A stretch of 64,000 nucleotides of DNA from positions 22,328 through 86,327 of the forward strand of contig NZ_VTEH01000004.1 of the NCBI RefSeq assembly GCF_008180615.1. Reading direction: 5' to 3'. The notes below the pieces were generated by a model. It ran no database searches. It was not told where the DNA came from and worked only from the letters and a program-made list of their open reading frames with translations. This DNA comes from Rossellomorea vietnamensis. Lineage in GTDB: Bacteria; Bacillota; Bacilli; Bacillales; Bacillaceae_B. Positions 26,454-35,597 of the stretch are shown here, one piece after another (position 1 is the first letter of the stretch; each line of letters starts with the position of its first letter). The position numbers and the translations under genes were made by a program.

Positions 26454-27590
26454 GTGACAAGAACAGCTGAGATGCTTGCGTTATTTCTTGAAGAAAACTT
26501 TCAAGAATTCTTACAGACATGGCGGGAAAAAGTTGTGATTTCGGATAGTGATAAGTTCAAGGAAGAAGTCGTCAATAATGGAGTGAGGATGTACGGGCTT
26601 GTGAAGCGTGCTATCAGCAGTCCATTGAGTGAAGAAGAGATTAAGCTGCTTGCACGTAAGGTTGCCAGCGAGCGTGTGCAATCCGGTGTGAACATCAGTG
26701 AATTTGTTTACAATGTCAATGTGGGCAGAAGTGAAATCATTAAATGGGTAAGCACCTCGGGAATAAAGATAGAGGAGCTTCACCCCTATTTCGAGGAGAT
26801 CAACAGGGTCTTTGATCGTTTCTCATATCTTGCCGTGAAGTTTTATTCAGAAATCAAGGACGAGCAGTTGAAGGAAAAAGAGGTATATATCGACCAGACG
26901 CATAAAGAAAGATTGACGATCCTCGGGCAGATGAGTTCGAGCTTCGTCCATGAATTCAGAAACCCTTTAACCTCTATAATCGGGTTTACTAAATTACTGA
27001 AAAGTGACTATCCGGAGCTTCCGTATTTGGACGTGATGAGTCATGAGTTGGATCAATTGAACTACAGAATCTCTCAATTTCTTCATGTTTCAAGGAAAGA
27101 AATCATTGAGAGCAAGAAAGAAAAGTTTCTTGTATTCACGATGTTAAGCGAGCTGATTGAATTTCTGTATCCGAGCCTGGTGGATGGTGATGTACAGGTA
27201 AAATCACATCTTGATTCCCAGGTCTATATTCAAGGAAATAAAGAGGAACTGAGGCAGGTGTTCCTGAACCTGATCATGAACTCGATTGATGCCCTTCAGC
27301 AGGTGAAAAGTGACAGAAGAATTACCATCAGCTGTACGTTTGAGAACGAGGAAATTAAAATTACGGTCGCCAACAATGGGCCTGAAATCAGTGAAGCAGC
27401 GCTGGAAGCCATTTTTGAACCTTTTTATACAACAAAAGATCTGGGGACGGGGATCGGCCTATATATCTGCCGAAAGCTCGTGGAAAAACATGAAGGCCGT
27501 ATCAGCTGTACCTCTGACCCATACGAGACAGCCTTCACTGTTAACATCCCTGCAGCTAAAGAGGAGCTGGGAGTGAACTTGCTGCTTTAG
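26454..27590 (+). CDS. Cytosolic sensor histidine kinase, Spo0F-kinase (BA2291) type
   Basis: The first ~150 residues form a helical sensor region without membrane segments, resembling the globin-like HisK_N domain of sporulation kinases such as BA2291. The kinase core follows: H-box SSFVHEFRNPLTSIIGF near residue 165, N-box NLIMNSIDAL near 280, and G-boxes DLGTGIGLYICRKLVEKHEG near 340. I prefer GTG after AAGGGTG; an ATG eight codons earlier lacks a site. There is no adjacent response regulator, so it is an orphan kinase, as expected for a phosphorelay input to Spo0F. The sporulation role is inferred from the family. Confidence 0.8.
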   Translation: MTRTAEMLALFLEENFQEFLQTWREKVVISDSDKFKEEVVNNGVRMYGLVKRAISSPLSEEEIKLLARKVASERVQSGVNISEFVYNVNVGRSEIIKWVSTSGIKIEELHPYFEEINRVFDRFSYLAVKFYSEIKDEQLKEKEVYIDQTHKERLTILGQMSSSFVHEFRNPLTSIIGFTKLLKSDYPELPYLDVMSHELDQLNYRISQFLHVSRKEIIESKKEKFLVFTMLSELIEFLYPSLVDGDVQVKSHLDSQVYIQGNKEELRQVFLNLIMNSIDALQQVKSDRRITISCTFENEEIKITVANNGPEISEAALEAIFEPFYTTKDLGTGIGLYICRKLVEKHEGRISCTSDPYETAFTVNIPAAKEELGVNLLL

Positions 27591-27592
27591 GG

Positions 27593-27635
27593 CTTTAAAG
27601 CGCGAAGAGGGACAGTCCCTTTTCTCGCTTTAAAG
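27593..27635. repeat. Palindrome family B, copy 1 (GGGACAGTCCC)
   Basis: CTTTAAAGCGCGAAGAGGGAC and its near reverse complement surround a central A. It lies just after the kinase stop and could act as a transcript end. Confidence 0.85.
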
Positions 27636-27699
27636 GGGTGAAGCGGAAAGCATAGAGCCGCCGATGATTGGCAAGAATGATGACCGGGAGGGATTCATT

Positions 27700-28122
27700 T
27701 TGCGGTTATTGGTGGTTTTTTTGTATTTAGGTTTGCTGTTTGTTTTGACTTGTTCATATAGCTTCCGTGAGGTGATGGTATCTCAAAGAGTGAGTTTCAT
27801 TTTCAACAGCCAGCCCGATTTGCTGAGTTTTTTTGAATATAAATTCAACTACAATAATCCTTCTTATGCCTTTCAGAAAGCTGGACATGTCATAAGCTTT
27901 TTCGTTTTGGCAGCTCTTTTGATGATATGGCGCAATAAGGTTGCAGTTGTGTTACTAGTTTCAATTCTTTTTGCTGTATTCACTGAGGTGGCTCAATTAT
28001 TTTTCCATAGAACAGGATGTCTGGTGGACGTGTTATTTGATTTAACTGGAACTGCAGCCTTCTTGCTAATCTATAGTTGGAGTAGAGTTGGACAAAAAGA
28101 AGTTGAAAGTAGTATTGACTGA
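27700..28122 (+). CDS. VanZ-like membrane protein
   Basis: A 140-residue membrane protein with four hydrophobic segments. The VanZ landmarks are AFQKAGHVISFFVLA (the histidine in the second segment), FAVFTEVAQLFFHRTG and DVLFDLTGTAAF. VanZ-domain proteins occur in teicoplanin resistance and in many Bacillus envelope contexts. Their biochemical activity is unresolved. I prefer the TTG that follows CGGGAGGGATTC; an ATG 12 codons upstream has no site. Confidence 0.75.
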   Translation: MRLLVVFLYLGLLFVLTCSYSFREVMVSQRVSFIFNSQPDLLSFFEYKFNYNNPSYAFQKAGHVISFFVLAALLMIWRNKVAVVLLVSILFAVFTEVAQLFFHRTGCLVDVLFDLTGTAAFLLIYSWSRVGQKEVESSID

Positions 28123-28161
28123 CTGGTAGAGTTTTTCTTTATTGGAATATACCTTTTATCG

Positions 28162-28204
28162 CATTAAAGCACGAAAAGGGACAGTCCCTTTTCGTGCTTT
28201 AGTG
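28162..28204. repeat. Palindrome family B, copy 2, between convergent genes
   Basis: CATTAAAGCACGAAAAGGGAC and its reverse complement surround a central A. It separates the convergent VanZ-like and FAD-oxidase genes and probably works as a two-way terminator. Confidence 0.85.
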
Positions 28205-28222
28205 TGTTAATGTAACTACTCT

Positions 28223-29578
28223 TCAAAAAATCTTCCCAGGATTCAACCGGTTATCAGGGTCAAGCAGTTTTTTGATAGATTTCATAACTGATAGTGCAGC
28301 ACCGTGTTCAAGTTCCTGGTATTTCATCTTTCCAAGGCCGACTCCGTGCTCTCCGGTGCAGGTGCCTCCGACATCGATCGCTTTCCGGGCAACAAGGTCG
28401 TTGATCCGTTCGGCCGCGGCTGTTTGCCGGGAATCACTGGAGTCATAGACGACCAGAGTATGAAAGTTTCCGTCGCCGATATGGCCGAATACTCCGCCAA
28501 GCAGTCCGCTTTCATCTATAAGTGCGCGGGCAAAGACCACCATTTCGGCAACCTGGGAGATGGGAACGCAGACATCTCCGCCTGACTGCGACATCCCGGG
28601 GATATGGCGGAAAGAGTAGGACAATTCATGGCGTGCCCTCCAAAGCTCATTGCTTTCAGACGTGGTATTTGCTCTTTCCCAATTTTCCGCACCATGCTCC
28701 AGGACGATTTCCCTCGTCAACGCAGCATCCTCTTCTGCAGAAGCTTTGGTACCCGCAAATTCAAAAAAGAGAGAGTGTGCTTCCGGAAAAGAGTGCCCGC
28801 CTGCTAAGTTCACCTGTCTAATGCTATCCTCATCCACAAGCTCCATCCGCAGAACTTGTATCCCGCTCATTAAAACTGTCTGGGCAGCCTCGGCGCATTC
28901 TTTGGGAGTTCCGAAAGTACACCGAGCAGTTACGGTATGTTCTGGAATGCCGTGCAGCTTCAAAGTGACTTCAGTAACGATTCCAAGCGTGCCTTCCGAG
29001 CCAACAAGAAGTCCATTGAGGTTATAGCCGCTCGATGATTTTTTAGCACGGCTTCCTGTGGTGACCACCGTTCCATCTGCCATAACAACTTCCAAGCTCA
29101 ACACCTGATCCCGCATTGAACCATAACGGACCGCCGTCGTTCCGCTGGCATTCGTAGCGACCATGCCGCCAATGCTGGCATCAGCACCTGGATCGACAGG
29201 AAACTGCAGCCCATGGAGGTTGATGGCTTTATTCAATTGTTTTCGCTTGATTCCCGGCTGCACGGTGACAGTCAAATCTTCCGAGTTAAAAGAAACGATT
29301 CTATTCATTCTTTCAAAATTAACGGAAATTCCTTTATGGATAGGAATCGCATGTCCGTCCAAGCCGGAACCTGTTCCAAACGGAATCACAGGAAGGTTGT
29401 TTCTTTTCGCAATATCCAATACAGAAATGATATCATCCTTATTTTTAGGAAAAACAACGACATCAGGCTCGACAGGAAGGTGGGAAGATTCATCCCGGCT
29501 GTGCCGGTACACTTGTACTGCATTTTCCTCACCCAGCAAAACCCTCAACTTTTGGATCATATCCTGCTTCACCTTCAC
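28223..29578 (-). CDS. glcD: FAD-binding oxidase/dehydrogenase, GlcD (glycolate/D-lactate) type
   Basis: The 451-residue protein has an N-terminal PCMH-type FAD-binding domain (VIPFGTGSGLDGHAIP near residue 65, then DPGADASIGGMVATNASGTT near residue 130, a typical FAD loop) and a C-terminal FAD-oxidase domain ending with CTGEHGVGLGKMKY. This matches GlcD and D-lactate dehydrogenase-like 2-hydroxyacid oxidoreductases. The GTG start follows AAAGGAGGTGATCCC, essentially a full anti-SD match. No GlcF iron-sulfur subunit is nearby, so a stand-alone D-lactate dehydrogenase is the likelier role. Confidence 0.88.
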   Translation of the reverse strand: MKVKQDMIQKLRVLLGEENAVQVYRHSRDESSHLPVEPDVVVFPKNKDDIISVLDIAKRNNLPVIPFGTGSGLDGHAIPIHKGISVNFERMNRIVSFNSEDLTVTVQPGIKRKQLNKAINLHGLQFPVDPGADASIGGMVATNASGTTAVRYGSMRDQVLSLEVVMADGTVVTTGSRAKKSSSGYNLNGLLVGSEGTLGIVTEVTLKLHGIPEHTVTARCTFGTPKECAEAAQTVLMSGIQVLRMELVDEDSIRQVNLAGGHSFPEAHSLFFEFAGTKASAEEDAALTREIVLEHGAENWERANTTSESNELWRARHELSYSFRHIPGMSQSGGDVCVPISQVAEMVVFARALIDESGLLGGVFGHIGDGNFHTLVVYDSSDSRQTAAAERINDLVARKAIDVGGTCTGEHGVGLGKMKYQELEHGAALSVMKSIKKLLDPDNRLNPGKIF

Positions 29579-30554
29579 GGGATCACCTCCTTTTTTCTTA
29601 ATATTCATACAACTATATTAAAATATACTATCATAAAATTTACTGAATTTGTTTAGTGGTGCTTTAGCAGGATCCCGCGTTAAACCACTGAAAATTAGCG
29701 TGGTGATTCAATAAAGCCACAAAGTGAGAATCTACCCATTACTTTTAAAACAGCAGCAATTCTTGAGGAAAACTTCATTGATGTCATCACCGCCCTCATC
29801 TAACATAAAAAAGGCTATTACAATAATCCTCATACTATAAGTACGATTCAAAGTGGATAAGCTAATTGTTTTCCCAAGCCTAAATATGCCTTTTTCATAC
29901 AAACAACCATTTAATTAGAGGGAAAAATTCCCCTTATTTAGTAAACAGCCTAGAAAACAGCCTGAAATAGAGGGAGAAATTCCCCTTATTTGACCAAAGA
30001 TACTAAAAAATAGGTTTTTTTCTTTATATAAGGGGAAAAATTCCCGCTATTCACCTGCAAAATGGGTTCAAATCTGCAAATAAGGGGAAAATCTCCCCTT
30101 ATTTTTCCCTTTAGATACTCAATTTCAAGGAAGTATCATGAAGGAGTGCTCATTTTTGAGGTTAGAACCCCATTTAAATTCACCGCAGGGAACCGGTTTT
30201 AGTCAAATGACTCTCCTTAAGTTGGGGAAGCTCGCTTGATTTCTTAAGTCTCTTATCTAAGTCAACATCAACTCACTACGTTCGTTGTATTTCCTATCTC
30301 TCAAACGAGAGCCCTCAAAACTTTACGCCGCTGAACGTCCGCTTCCGCTATTTAATTCACCGACTGCCCCGCGGAGTCGTCCGTTTGGAGTGGAAATCAC
30401 CTTACGAAGACACCCTTCAGACTTCTGAATGAAATAAATAAAGTCATAGAAAAGAGCCGTTAATTACAGTTATTGGTCGTATTATTCTATAAAAATGATA
30501 AAATAGTCATTATATTGAAACTTTTTGCATTTTAACTTTTGGGAGGTCTACAGA
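29579..30554. other. Long intergenic region between divergent genes
   Basis: About 975 bp without a gene. It contains the four spaced palindromes and a GC-richer patch near 30320-30400 (CGTCCGCTTCCGCT, CCCCGCGGAGTCGTCCG) that resembles worn fragments of repeats common in Bacillus chromosomes. The last 80 bases are AT-rich and should hold the promoter of the following membrane operon. Confidence 0.6.
29916..30110. repeat. Four spaced palindromes of TAAGGGGAAAAATTCCCCTTA type
   Basis: Near-identical palindromic boxes have their GGGA element at 29920, 29972, 30033 and 30085. Two of the three steps are exactly 52 bp. The boxes read AGGGAAAAATTCCCC, AGGGAGAAATTCCCC, AGGGGAAAAATTCCCG and AGGGGAAAATCTCCCC. 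They lie between divergent genes. Confidence 0.85.
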
Positions 30555-31508
30555 ATGAATTCACAGCTTAATAGGCCAAAGGGATTTGGCGAGATCTTGG
30601 ATCAGACGTTCCGTTTGAGCAAGAACAAATTTCTTGATTTTTTCTTGATTTTACTTATTTTATTAGGACCAATTTACCTCCTGCAGGCTTTATTTGAGCT
30701 ATTAGCAGGAACAAGCTTTTTCAGGCAGGTTGGCGCAGGGGATGATTGGTTCAGCCAGATGACGGCGGCGTTTGAGGGAACCGAACCGGATTTTGCTGCT
30801 CAGAATACAAATGTATTTCTCGAACTTGGCATCTTCCTTCTGGGTCTTATCAGTACAGCGTTATCACTGGTGGCTTCAGCCGCCATTATCCATGTCGTCA
30901 ACCATATTCGCAAGGATGAAGAATATACAGTGGGAGGCGTCATAAAAAAAGGATTCTCCCGCTTCTGGCCATTAGTGGGGAGCAGTATCGTCTTTGGGCT
31001 TATCGTGTTCGGCTTGATTGTGCTGCCTTTGATGATTATCGGATTAAGTGGATTATTTATGTTTGGGTTTTCGGAAACTTTTACAGCAGATTCACTTGCC
31101 GGTTCCATTATGACGGTAATCTTCATGCTGCTGATTTTCCTGGCAGTGGCGGTCGGTATCGGCTATCTTCTGACTCGCTGGTACTTTTACCTGGGGATTG
31201 TTGCCACTGAGAGAGGCACGGCGCCGGGGATCGGCACGAGCTGGAACCTTACAAAGGGGCAGGGATGGAAGCTCCTTGGGGTGTTCATTGTTCTGTTCTT
31301 GATTACAGGAGTTGTTTCGGCGGCGCTTGAATTCACACTGGGTGCATTTTTAGGAAACAGCGTTCTGTTCAACCTCCTGTATAATGTGATCACACTTATT
31401 ACCACTATTTTTATTTCCGTCGGTTTTGCCGTGATGTTCTTTGACCTGAAAATCAGGAACGGTGCAGAAGACCTGCAGGATATGATTCAGGATTATAAAC
31501 AAGTATAG
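30555..31508 (+). CDS. Polytopic membrane protein (glycerophosphodiester phosphodiesterase membrane-domain-like)
   Basis: The 317-residue protein has about six membrane helices and the pattern of bacterial membrane proteins that start RPKGFGEILDQTFRLSKNKF, resembling the membrane domain of glycerophosphoryl diester phosphodiesterases and DUF975-type proteins. There is no catalytic domain. The ATG is behind GGGAGGTCTACAG; an in-frame upstream ATG lacks a site. It heads the DUF4129/DUF4350/MoxR/DUF58 operon, which suggests a membrane or envelope function. Confidence 0.7.
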   Translation: MNSQLNRPKGFGEILDQTFRLSKNKFLDFFLILLILLGPIYLLQALFELLAGTSFFRQVGAGDDWFSQMTAAFEGTEPDFAAQNTNVFLELGIFLLGLISTALSLVASAAIIHVVNHIRKDEEYTVGGVIKKGFSRFWPLVGSSIVFGLIVFGLIVLPLMIIGLSGLFMFGFSETFTADSLAGSIMTVIFMLLIFLAVAVGIGYLLTRWYFYLGIVATERGTAPGIGTSWNLTKGQGWKLLGVFIVLFLITGVVSAALEFTLGAFLGNSVLFNLLYNVITLITTIFISVGFAVMFFDLKIRNGAEDLQDMIQDYKQV

Positions 31509-31586
31509 TAGCAATATTTTTCGAAACTAATAAAGTTAGCAGCAAAGTTCAAGAAAAGAGCTTCTATGAAAGTCAGGTGAGTCAGT

Positions 31587-32228
31587 TTGCTCAACGAAAA
31601 TAATGCCAGAGATGAGTTGCAGGACATCCTTGATGACCGGGAGTATACCCAGTACCAAAGTGAAAACCAGGGGTTTCTTCAAAACTTATGGGAATCGATC
31701 AAGGAAACCTTCATGGAATGGCTCAATAATCTGTTCCCCGCCTATCAAGCCTCGCAAGGCGGAGGGACAATGATCACGCTTGTTCTGGTCATCGCGGGAC
31801 TGGCCGCCCTTCTCATCGTGCTTTTCCTCGTTTCGCGGAGAGTGTACAACAACCGGAAGATGGCCGGGCAGAAACCTTTGCAGAACCTTGCTCAAAAAGA
31901 CTGGTCCTACAGTGAGCACCTGGCAGAATCGGAACACCAGGAAGAGGCAGAAAATTATTCCCTTGCCGTCCGCCATCTGTTCCTTGCCCTGCTGCTGTTC
32001 TTTCATGAAAAAGAATGGCTTGTGGCTAGGAAGTGGAAGACGAATTGGGAGTATTACGAAGAGCTGAAAAAGGTAAATAAAGAATGGGCGGAACAGTTTT
32101 ATTCCCTGGCGCTGAAATTCGATGAAGCCGCCTATGGCGAGAGGGAAATTACTCGCGGGGAATACATTCCGTACAAAGAAACAGCAATGAAATGGCTGCA
32201 GGACAACCAGCAGGAAAAGGAAGCGTAA
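31587..32228 (+). CDS. DUF4129 domain membrane protein
   Basis: The 213-residue protein has one membrane helix (near residues 60-85), a juxtamembrane basic region and a C-terminal DUF4129 domain (LAVRHLFLALLLFFHEKEWL, then the tryptophan-rich segment KTNWEYYEEL). In many genomes this domain accompanies MoxR ATPases and DUF58 proteins. It starts at TTG after AGGTGAG. The stop lies 12 bases before the DUF4350 gene. Confidence 0.75.
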   Translation: MLNENNARDELQDILDDREYTQYQSENQGFLQNLWESIKETFMEWLNNLFPAYQASQGGGTMITLVLVIAGLAALLIVLFLVSRRVYNNRKMAGQKPLQNLAQKDWSYSEHLAESEHQEEAENYSLAVRHLFLALLLFFHEKEWLVARKWKTNWEYYEELKKVNKEWAEQFYSLALKFDEAAYGEREITRGEYIPYKETAMKWLQDNQQEKEA

Positions 32229-32240
32229 GGAGGAGAAATC

Positions 32241-33365
32241 ATGGCCAAAAATAAATCCAAACTCATCGTATTAGCCGTCATTCTCCTCGTATTCGCTGTT
32301 CTGAGTTATTTCATCGGATCGCGGGAGCCGAAAGTGTATCCCAATTATCTTTCAGAATCACCTGCACCGATGGGGACTAAAGCTGTTTTTACATACCTGC
32401 AGAACGAAATCGGCGAGACCGAAAGATGGAACTCTTCTCCGAATCTATTGGAAAAAGAAGAAGGTCAGCTGCTGATCATGATAGAGCCATTTTTTATTCC
32501 GGAGAGCGAAGAAACCAGGCAGTACCGGGAGTTCATGGAAGCAGGGAACACAATTCTTCTTTTTAAAACCAATCCACAGGGCATGTTTGATTTAAAAACA
32601 GTTCAGGGTGGGATGGATGCTGAAGAAATAATCACCTTAAATGACAATCAGGATGAGAAAAAGAATGCACTTCTCCCGGCACCGATCCGGCTGGATGCTG
32701 CCGATGAAGATGAGGTGCTCATTTCAGATGAAGCTGGTCCGGTTGCATTGGAGCGTCCGGTCGGAGAAGGAAGCCTGATTGTGGCGACGGCTCCACAGTG
32801 GATGACGAACGATCTTATTTTAGAAGAAGATCATCTTCCGCTGGTTCTGTCACTCATTAACGAAAGCAGTCCGAGAACCATTCTGTTCGACGAATACATA
32901 CACGGAGGAGAAAATGACGCTTCCGTGGTCACGCTGTACCCTAAATGGTTCCTCTTGCTGATGGTCCAGGGCATGCTCCTCGCCATCCTATGGCTATGGT
33001 ATCAAGGGAAACGTTTCGGTCCAGTGATGCAGGTCCGTGAAGAACACGTCCGCTTCAGTGATGAACGGATCAAAGCCCTGGCCGCCTGGCATTTAAGAGG
33101 AAAGAGATTCACAGATTCATTGAACATCCAGGCTGATTACGTGAAACTGCTGCTTCAGGAAAAATGGGGCATCCCGTATTCCAGGGAGTGGACGGACAGC
33201 ACCGGAGGACTTTCGCGAAAATGGACGTCGGCCGATGAACAGGAAATCAACCGGTTTGCAGAGGGATTGTCAGCTGCTTTGGAAAAAGAAACATTGAGCA
33301 AGCAGGAATACTTATTATGGTCCAAAAAATTGGATCGACTCAGGAAAGAGGTGGAGGAAGGATGA
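32241..33365 (+). CDS. DUF4350 domain membrane protein
   Basis: The 374-residue protein is anchored by an N-terminal helix (IVLAVILLVFAVLSYFIG). It has an extracellular glutamine-amidotransferase-like DUF4350 region (residues 40-220) and a second membrane helix near residue 240. A cytosolic tail follows. DUF4350 proteins travel with MoxR and DUF58. GGAGGAGAAATC precedes the ATG. The stop overlaps the next start (ATGA). Confidence 0.75.
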   Translation: MAKNKSKLIVLAVILLVFAVLSYFIGSREPKVYPNYLSESPAPMGTKAVFTYLQNEIGETERWNSSPNLLEKEEGQLLIMIEPFFIPESEETRQYREFMEAGNTILLFKTNPQGMFDLKTVQGGMDAEEIITLNDNQDEKKNALLPAPIRLDAADEDEVLISDEAGPVALERPVGEGSLIVATAPQWMTNDLILEEDHLPLVLSLINESSPRTILFDEYIHGGENDASVVTLYPKWFLLLMVQGMLLAILWLWYQGKRFGPVMQVREEHVRFSDERIKALAAWHLRGKRFTDSLNIQADYVKLLLQEKWGIPYSREWTDSTGGLSRKWTSADEQEINRFAEGLSAALEKETLSKQEYLLWSKKLDRLRKEVEEG

Positions 33366-34291
33366 AGCCAGAATTAGCATCCTTACTAGAAAAATATGAA
33401 AGCCGGATCTTAGGGCAGGGAACCAACCTGCGCCTGCTTCTATCAGCGATATTGGCAGGAGGACACGTCTTAATTGAAGGGGTGCCGGGGACCGGGAAAA
33501 CACAAATGGTCCGAACGCTGGCAAGCCTTCTTGGCGGAAAATTCAGCCGCATCCAGTTCACACCGGATCTGCTGCCGAGTGATATCACAGGAAGCACGAT
33601 TTACAACATGAAAGACAGTTCATTCCAAACACTGAAAGGACCAATTTTCACTAACATCCTTTTAGCGGACGAAATCAACCGGACGCCGGCCAAAACACAG
33701 GCCGCTCTTTTAGAAGCTATGGAAGAAAAACAAGTGACAATCCAGGGCGAAACGTACGCCCTTCCCGAAGTCTTCTTCGTGGTCGCGACCCAGAATCCAA
33801 TTGAATTCGAAGGAACCTATCCTCTGCCAGAGGCTCAGCAGGACCGCTTTCTGTTCAAGTTGAACATTGAATTCCCTGAGCTTGAAGAAGAAAAACGAGT
33901 ACTGAGATCCGTGATTGAAGGAGTTTTCGGCGGAGGTTCAGTAGAGCCGGCATTGAGCACGGAAGACTTTGCAAGCATCCGAAGAGAAGTTCAAGAAGTC
34001 ACGATCAGCGAAAGTGTGCTGGATTATATCATGAAAATTGTCCGAAAGACGAGGGACACGGAATCCATCCGTTTCGGTGCTTCCACAAGGGCGGCGATTT
34101 CCATTGGAAAAGCAGCGCAGGCCTGGGCGTACATGGCGGGCCGGGATTATGTCACTCCTGACGATATCAAAATCACCGCACGTCCGGCTTTAAGACACAG
34201 AATCCAAATCTCGCCGCACATGGAATTGGAGGGAGCAACGGTTGATACAATCATTGAAGAACTTGTGGGGGCGGTTCCTGTTCCGCGATAA
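33362..34291 (+). CDS. MoxR-family AAA+ ATPase
   Basis: This 309-residue AAA+ protein shows Walker A GVPGTGKTQM near residue 40, Walker B ILLADEINRTPAKTQ near residue 100 and sensor 1 VVATQNPIEFEGTYPLPEAQ. MoxR ATPases act as chaperones that load or activate von Willebrand-type partners, here presumably the DUF58 protein next door. I start it at the ATG that overlaps the DUF4350 stop behind GGAGGAAGG. The gene overlaps the DUF58 gene by about 50 bases. Confidence 0.92.
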   Translation: MKPELASLLEKYESRILGQGTNLRLLLSAILAGGHVLIEGVPGTGKTQMVRTLASLLGGKFSRIQFTPDLLPSDITGSTIYNMKDSSFQTLKGPIFTNILLADEINRTPAKTQAALLEAMEEKQVTIQGETYALPEVFFVVATQNPIEFEGTYPLPEAQQDRFLFKLNIEFPELEEEKRVLRSVIEGVFGGGSVEPALSTEDFASIRREVQEVTISESVLDYIMKIVRKTRDTESIRFGASTRAAISIGKAAQAWAYMAGRDYVTPDDIKITARPALRHRIQISPHMELEGATVDTIIEELVGAVPVPR

Positions 34292-35597
34292 AGGAATCCT
34301 GCCCACGGGAAGATTAATCGCTTCATGGGCCTTGTTTTCCGCCCTCTTGCTTCTGGGAGCCTTTTTCGGCATCACATGGACGCTGATTTTCACGCTAAAT
34401 GGGCTGTTTCTTCTGCTAAGCTTGAGTGATCTGCTGTTTTCTCCCCGGAAAAATGAGATCTCGGTCACAAGGGAAACTCCTGGAGAAATGGAGCGTGGAC
34501 TGAAGTATGATGTCTCGGTTCGAATAACAAGCGGTTCGGAAAATCGTTTTTCTTTTAAAATGACAGACGGCTTGCCTCAGTCATTCCAAACCAGCTTTCC
34601 TTTAAGAGGAACTGCCGGGGAAGGGACTTCTCCGTTTCTCTATAAAACAAGCGCGCCGGTCAGAGGGAGGTACGATATAGAAAAGCTTTACCTGCGCTAC
34701 CGTAGCAAGCTGGGTTTATGGGAAAAACAAAAAACGTTCACAATAGAAGAAAGCGTGAAAGTCATTCCAGATTTGACCGATACGAAACGGTTTTTGGAAA
34801 ATGCGCAGCAATTCCTCCTTTATGAGGGCTTGAAAATCCGCAAAATGAAAAGCGGAGCCGGGGAATTTTCAAAGATCAGAAATTATGCGGTCGGAGATGA
34901 TCCGCGGAAAATCAACTGGCGCCAAACGGCCAAGCTACAGGAAGTCATGACGAATGAGTATGAGCCGGAGCATGGAAAATATATTACCGTATTGATCGAC
35001 TGCGGCCGGATGATGGGAGCAGAACTTACGAAAGGAAACCGCCTGGAAAGAGCATTGGAAGCGGCCATGACAGTGAGTGCGGCCGCTTTGCAAAAAGGCG
35101 ATTACGTTTCGGTCCTCGCGTTTTCGAAGGATGTCAAAGTCTTCGTTCCGCCGGCAAAAGGAATGGCTCACCTGCAGACGATTCTTCAAAGCATTTATAA
35201 CCTGGAAGTGGATTCAGCAGAATCAAATTACGCCGCTGTGCTCAGCTACCTGCAAACTGTCCAGAAAAAACGCAGTCTGCTGCTTTTGTTCAGTGATGTC
35301 GGATCCTTCCTTCACGAAGGAGGCGCCTTGACTTATCTGCAGCGCCTGCGTCAGCGCCATCTATTTTTGATGCTCGGTATCGAAGACCGGACACTTTTAG
35401 ATCGAGCGGGAGAGGACCCTCAGTCTGTTAAAAATACAATGGTCAAAAGCATGGCACAGCAGCAGCTTCTGATTAAGAAGCGGGAAAAGGTGAAATGGGA
35501 AAAAAGAGGCCTCCAAATGGCGGAGGCCCGGGAAGAGAAACTCGCGGCAAGCGCGGTTTCCCACTATATCGATATCATGAACCGGGGACTGCTGTAG
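34242..35597 (+). CDS. DUF58 domain protein (MoxR partner)
   Basis: The 451-residue protein has two N-terminal membrane helices and a large soluble part. The DUF58 signature GDDPRKINWRQTAKLQ is near residue 225, followed by a von Willebrand A-like region (ITVLIDCGRMMGAEL). The TTG start follows GGAGGGAGCAACG, so the first 50 bases overlap moxR. It is the usual client of MoxR. The 3' end overlaps the convergent SpoIIM gene by 23 bases. Confidence 0.88.
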   Translation: MIQSLKNLWGRFLFRDKGILPTGRLIASWALFSALLLLGAFFGITWTLIFTLNGLFLLLSLSDLLFSPRKNEISVTRETPGEMERGLKYDVSVRITSGSENRFSFKMTDGLPQSFQTSFPLRGTAGEGTSPFLYKTSAPVRGRYDIEKLYLRYRSKLGLWEKQKTFTIEESVKVIPDLTDTKRFLENAQQFLLYEGLKIRKMKSGAGEFSKIRNYAVGDDPRKINWRQTAKLQEVMTNEYEPEHGKYITVLIDCGRMMGAELTKGNRLERALEAAMTVSAAALQKGDYVSVLAFSKDVKVFVPPAKGMAHLQTILQSIYNLEVDSAESNYAAVLSYLQTVQKKRSLLLLFSDVGSFLHEGGALTYLQRLRQRHLFLMLGIEDRTLLDRAGEDPQSVKNTMVKSMAQQQLLIKKREKVKWEKRGLQMAEAREEKLAASAVSHYIDIMNRGLL

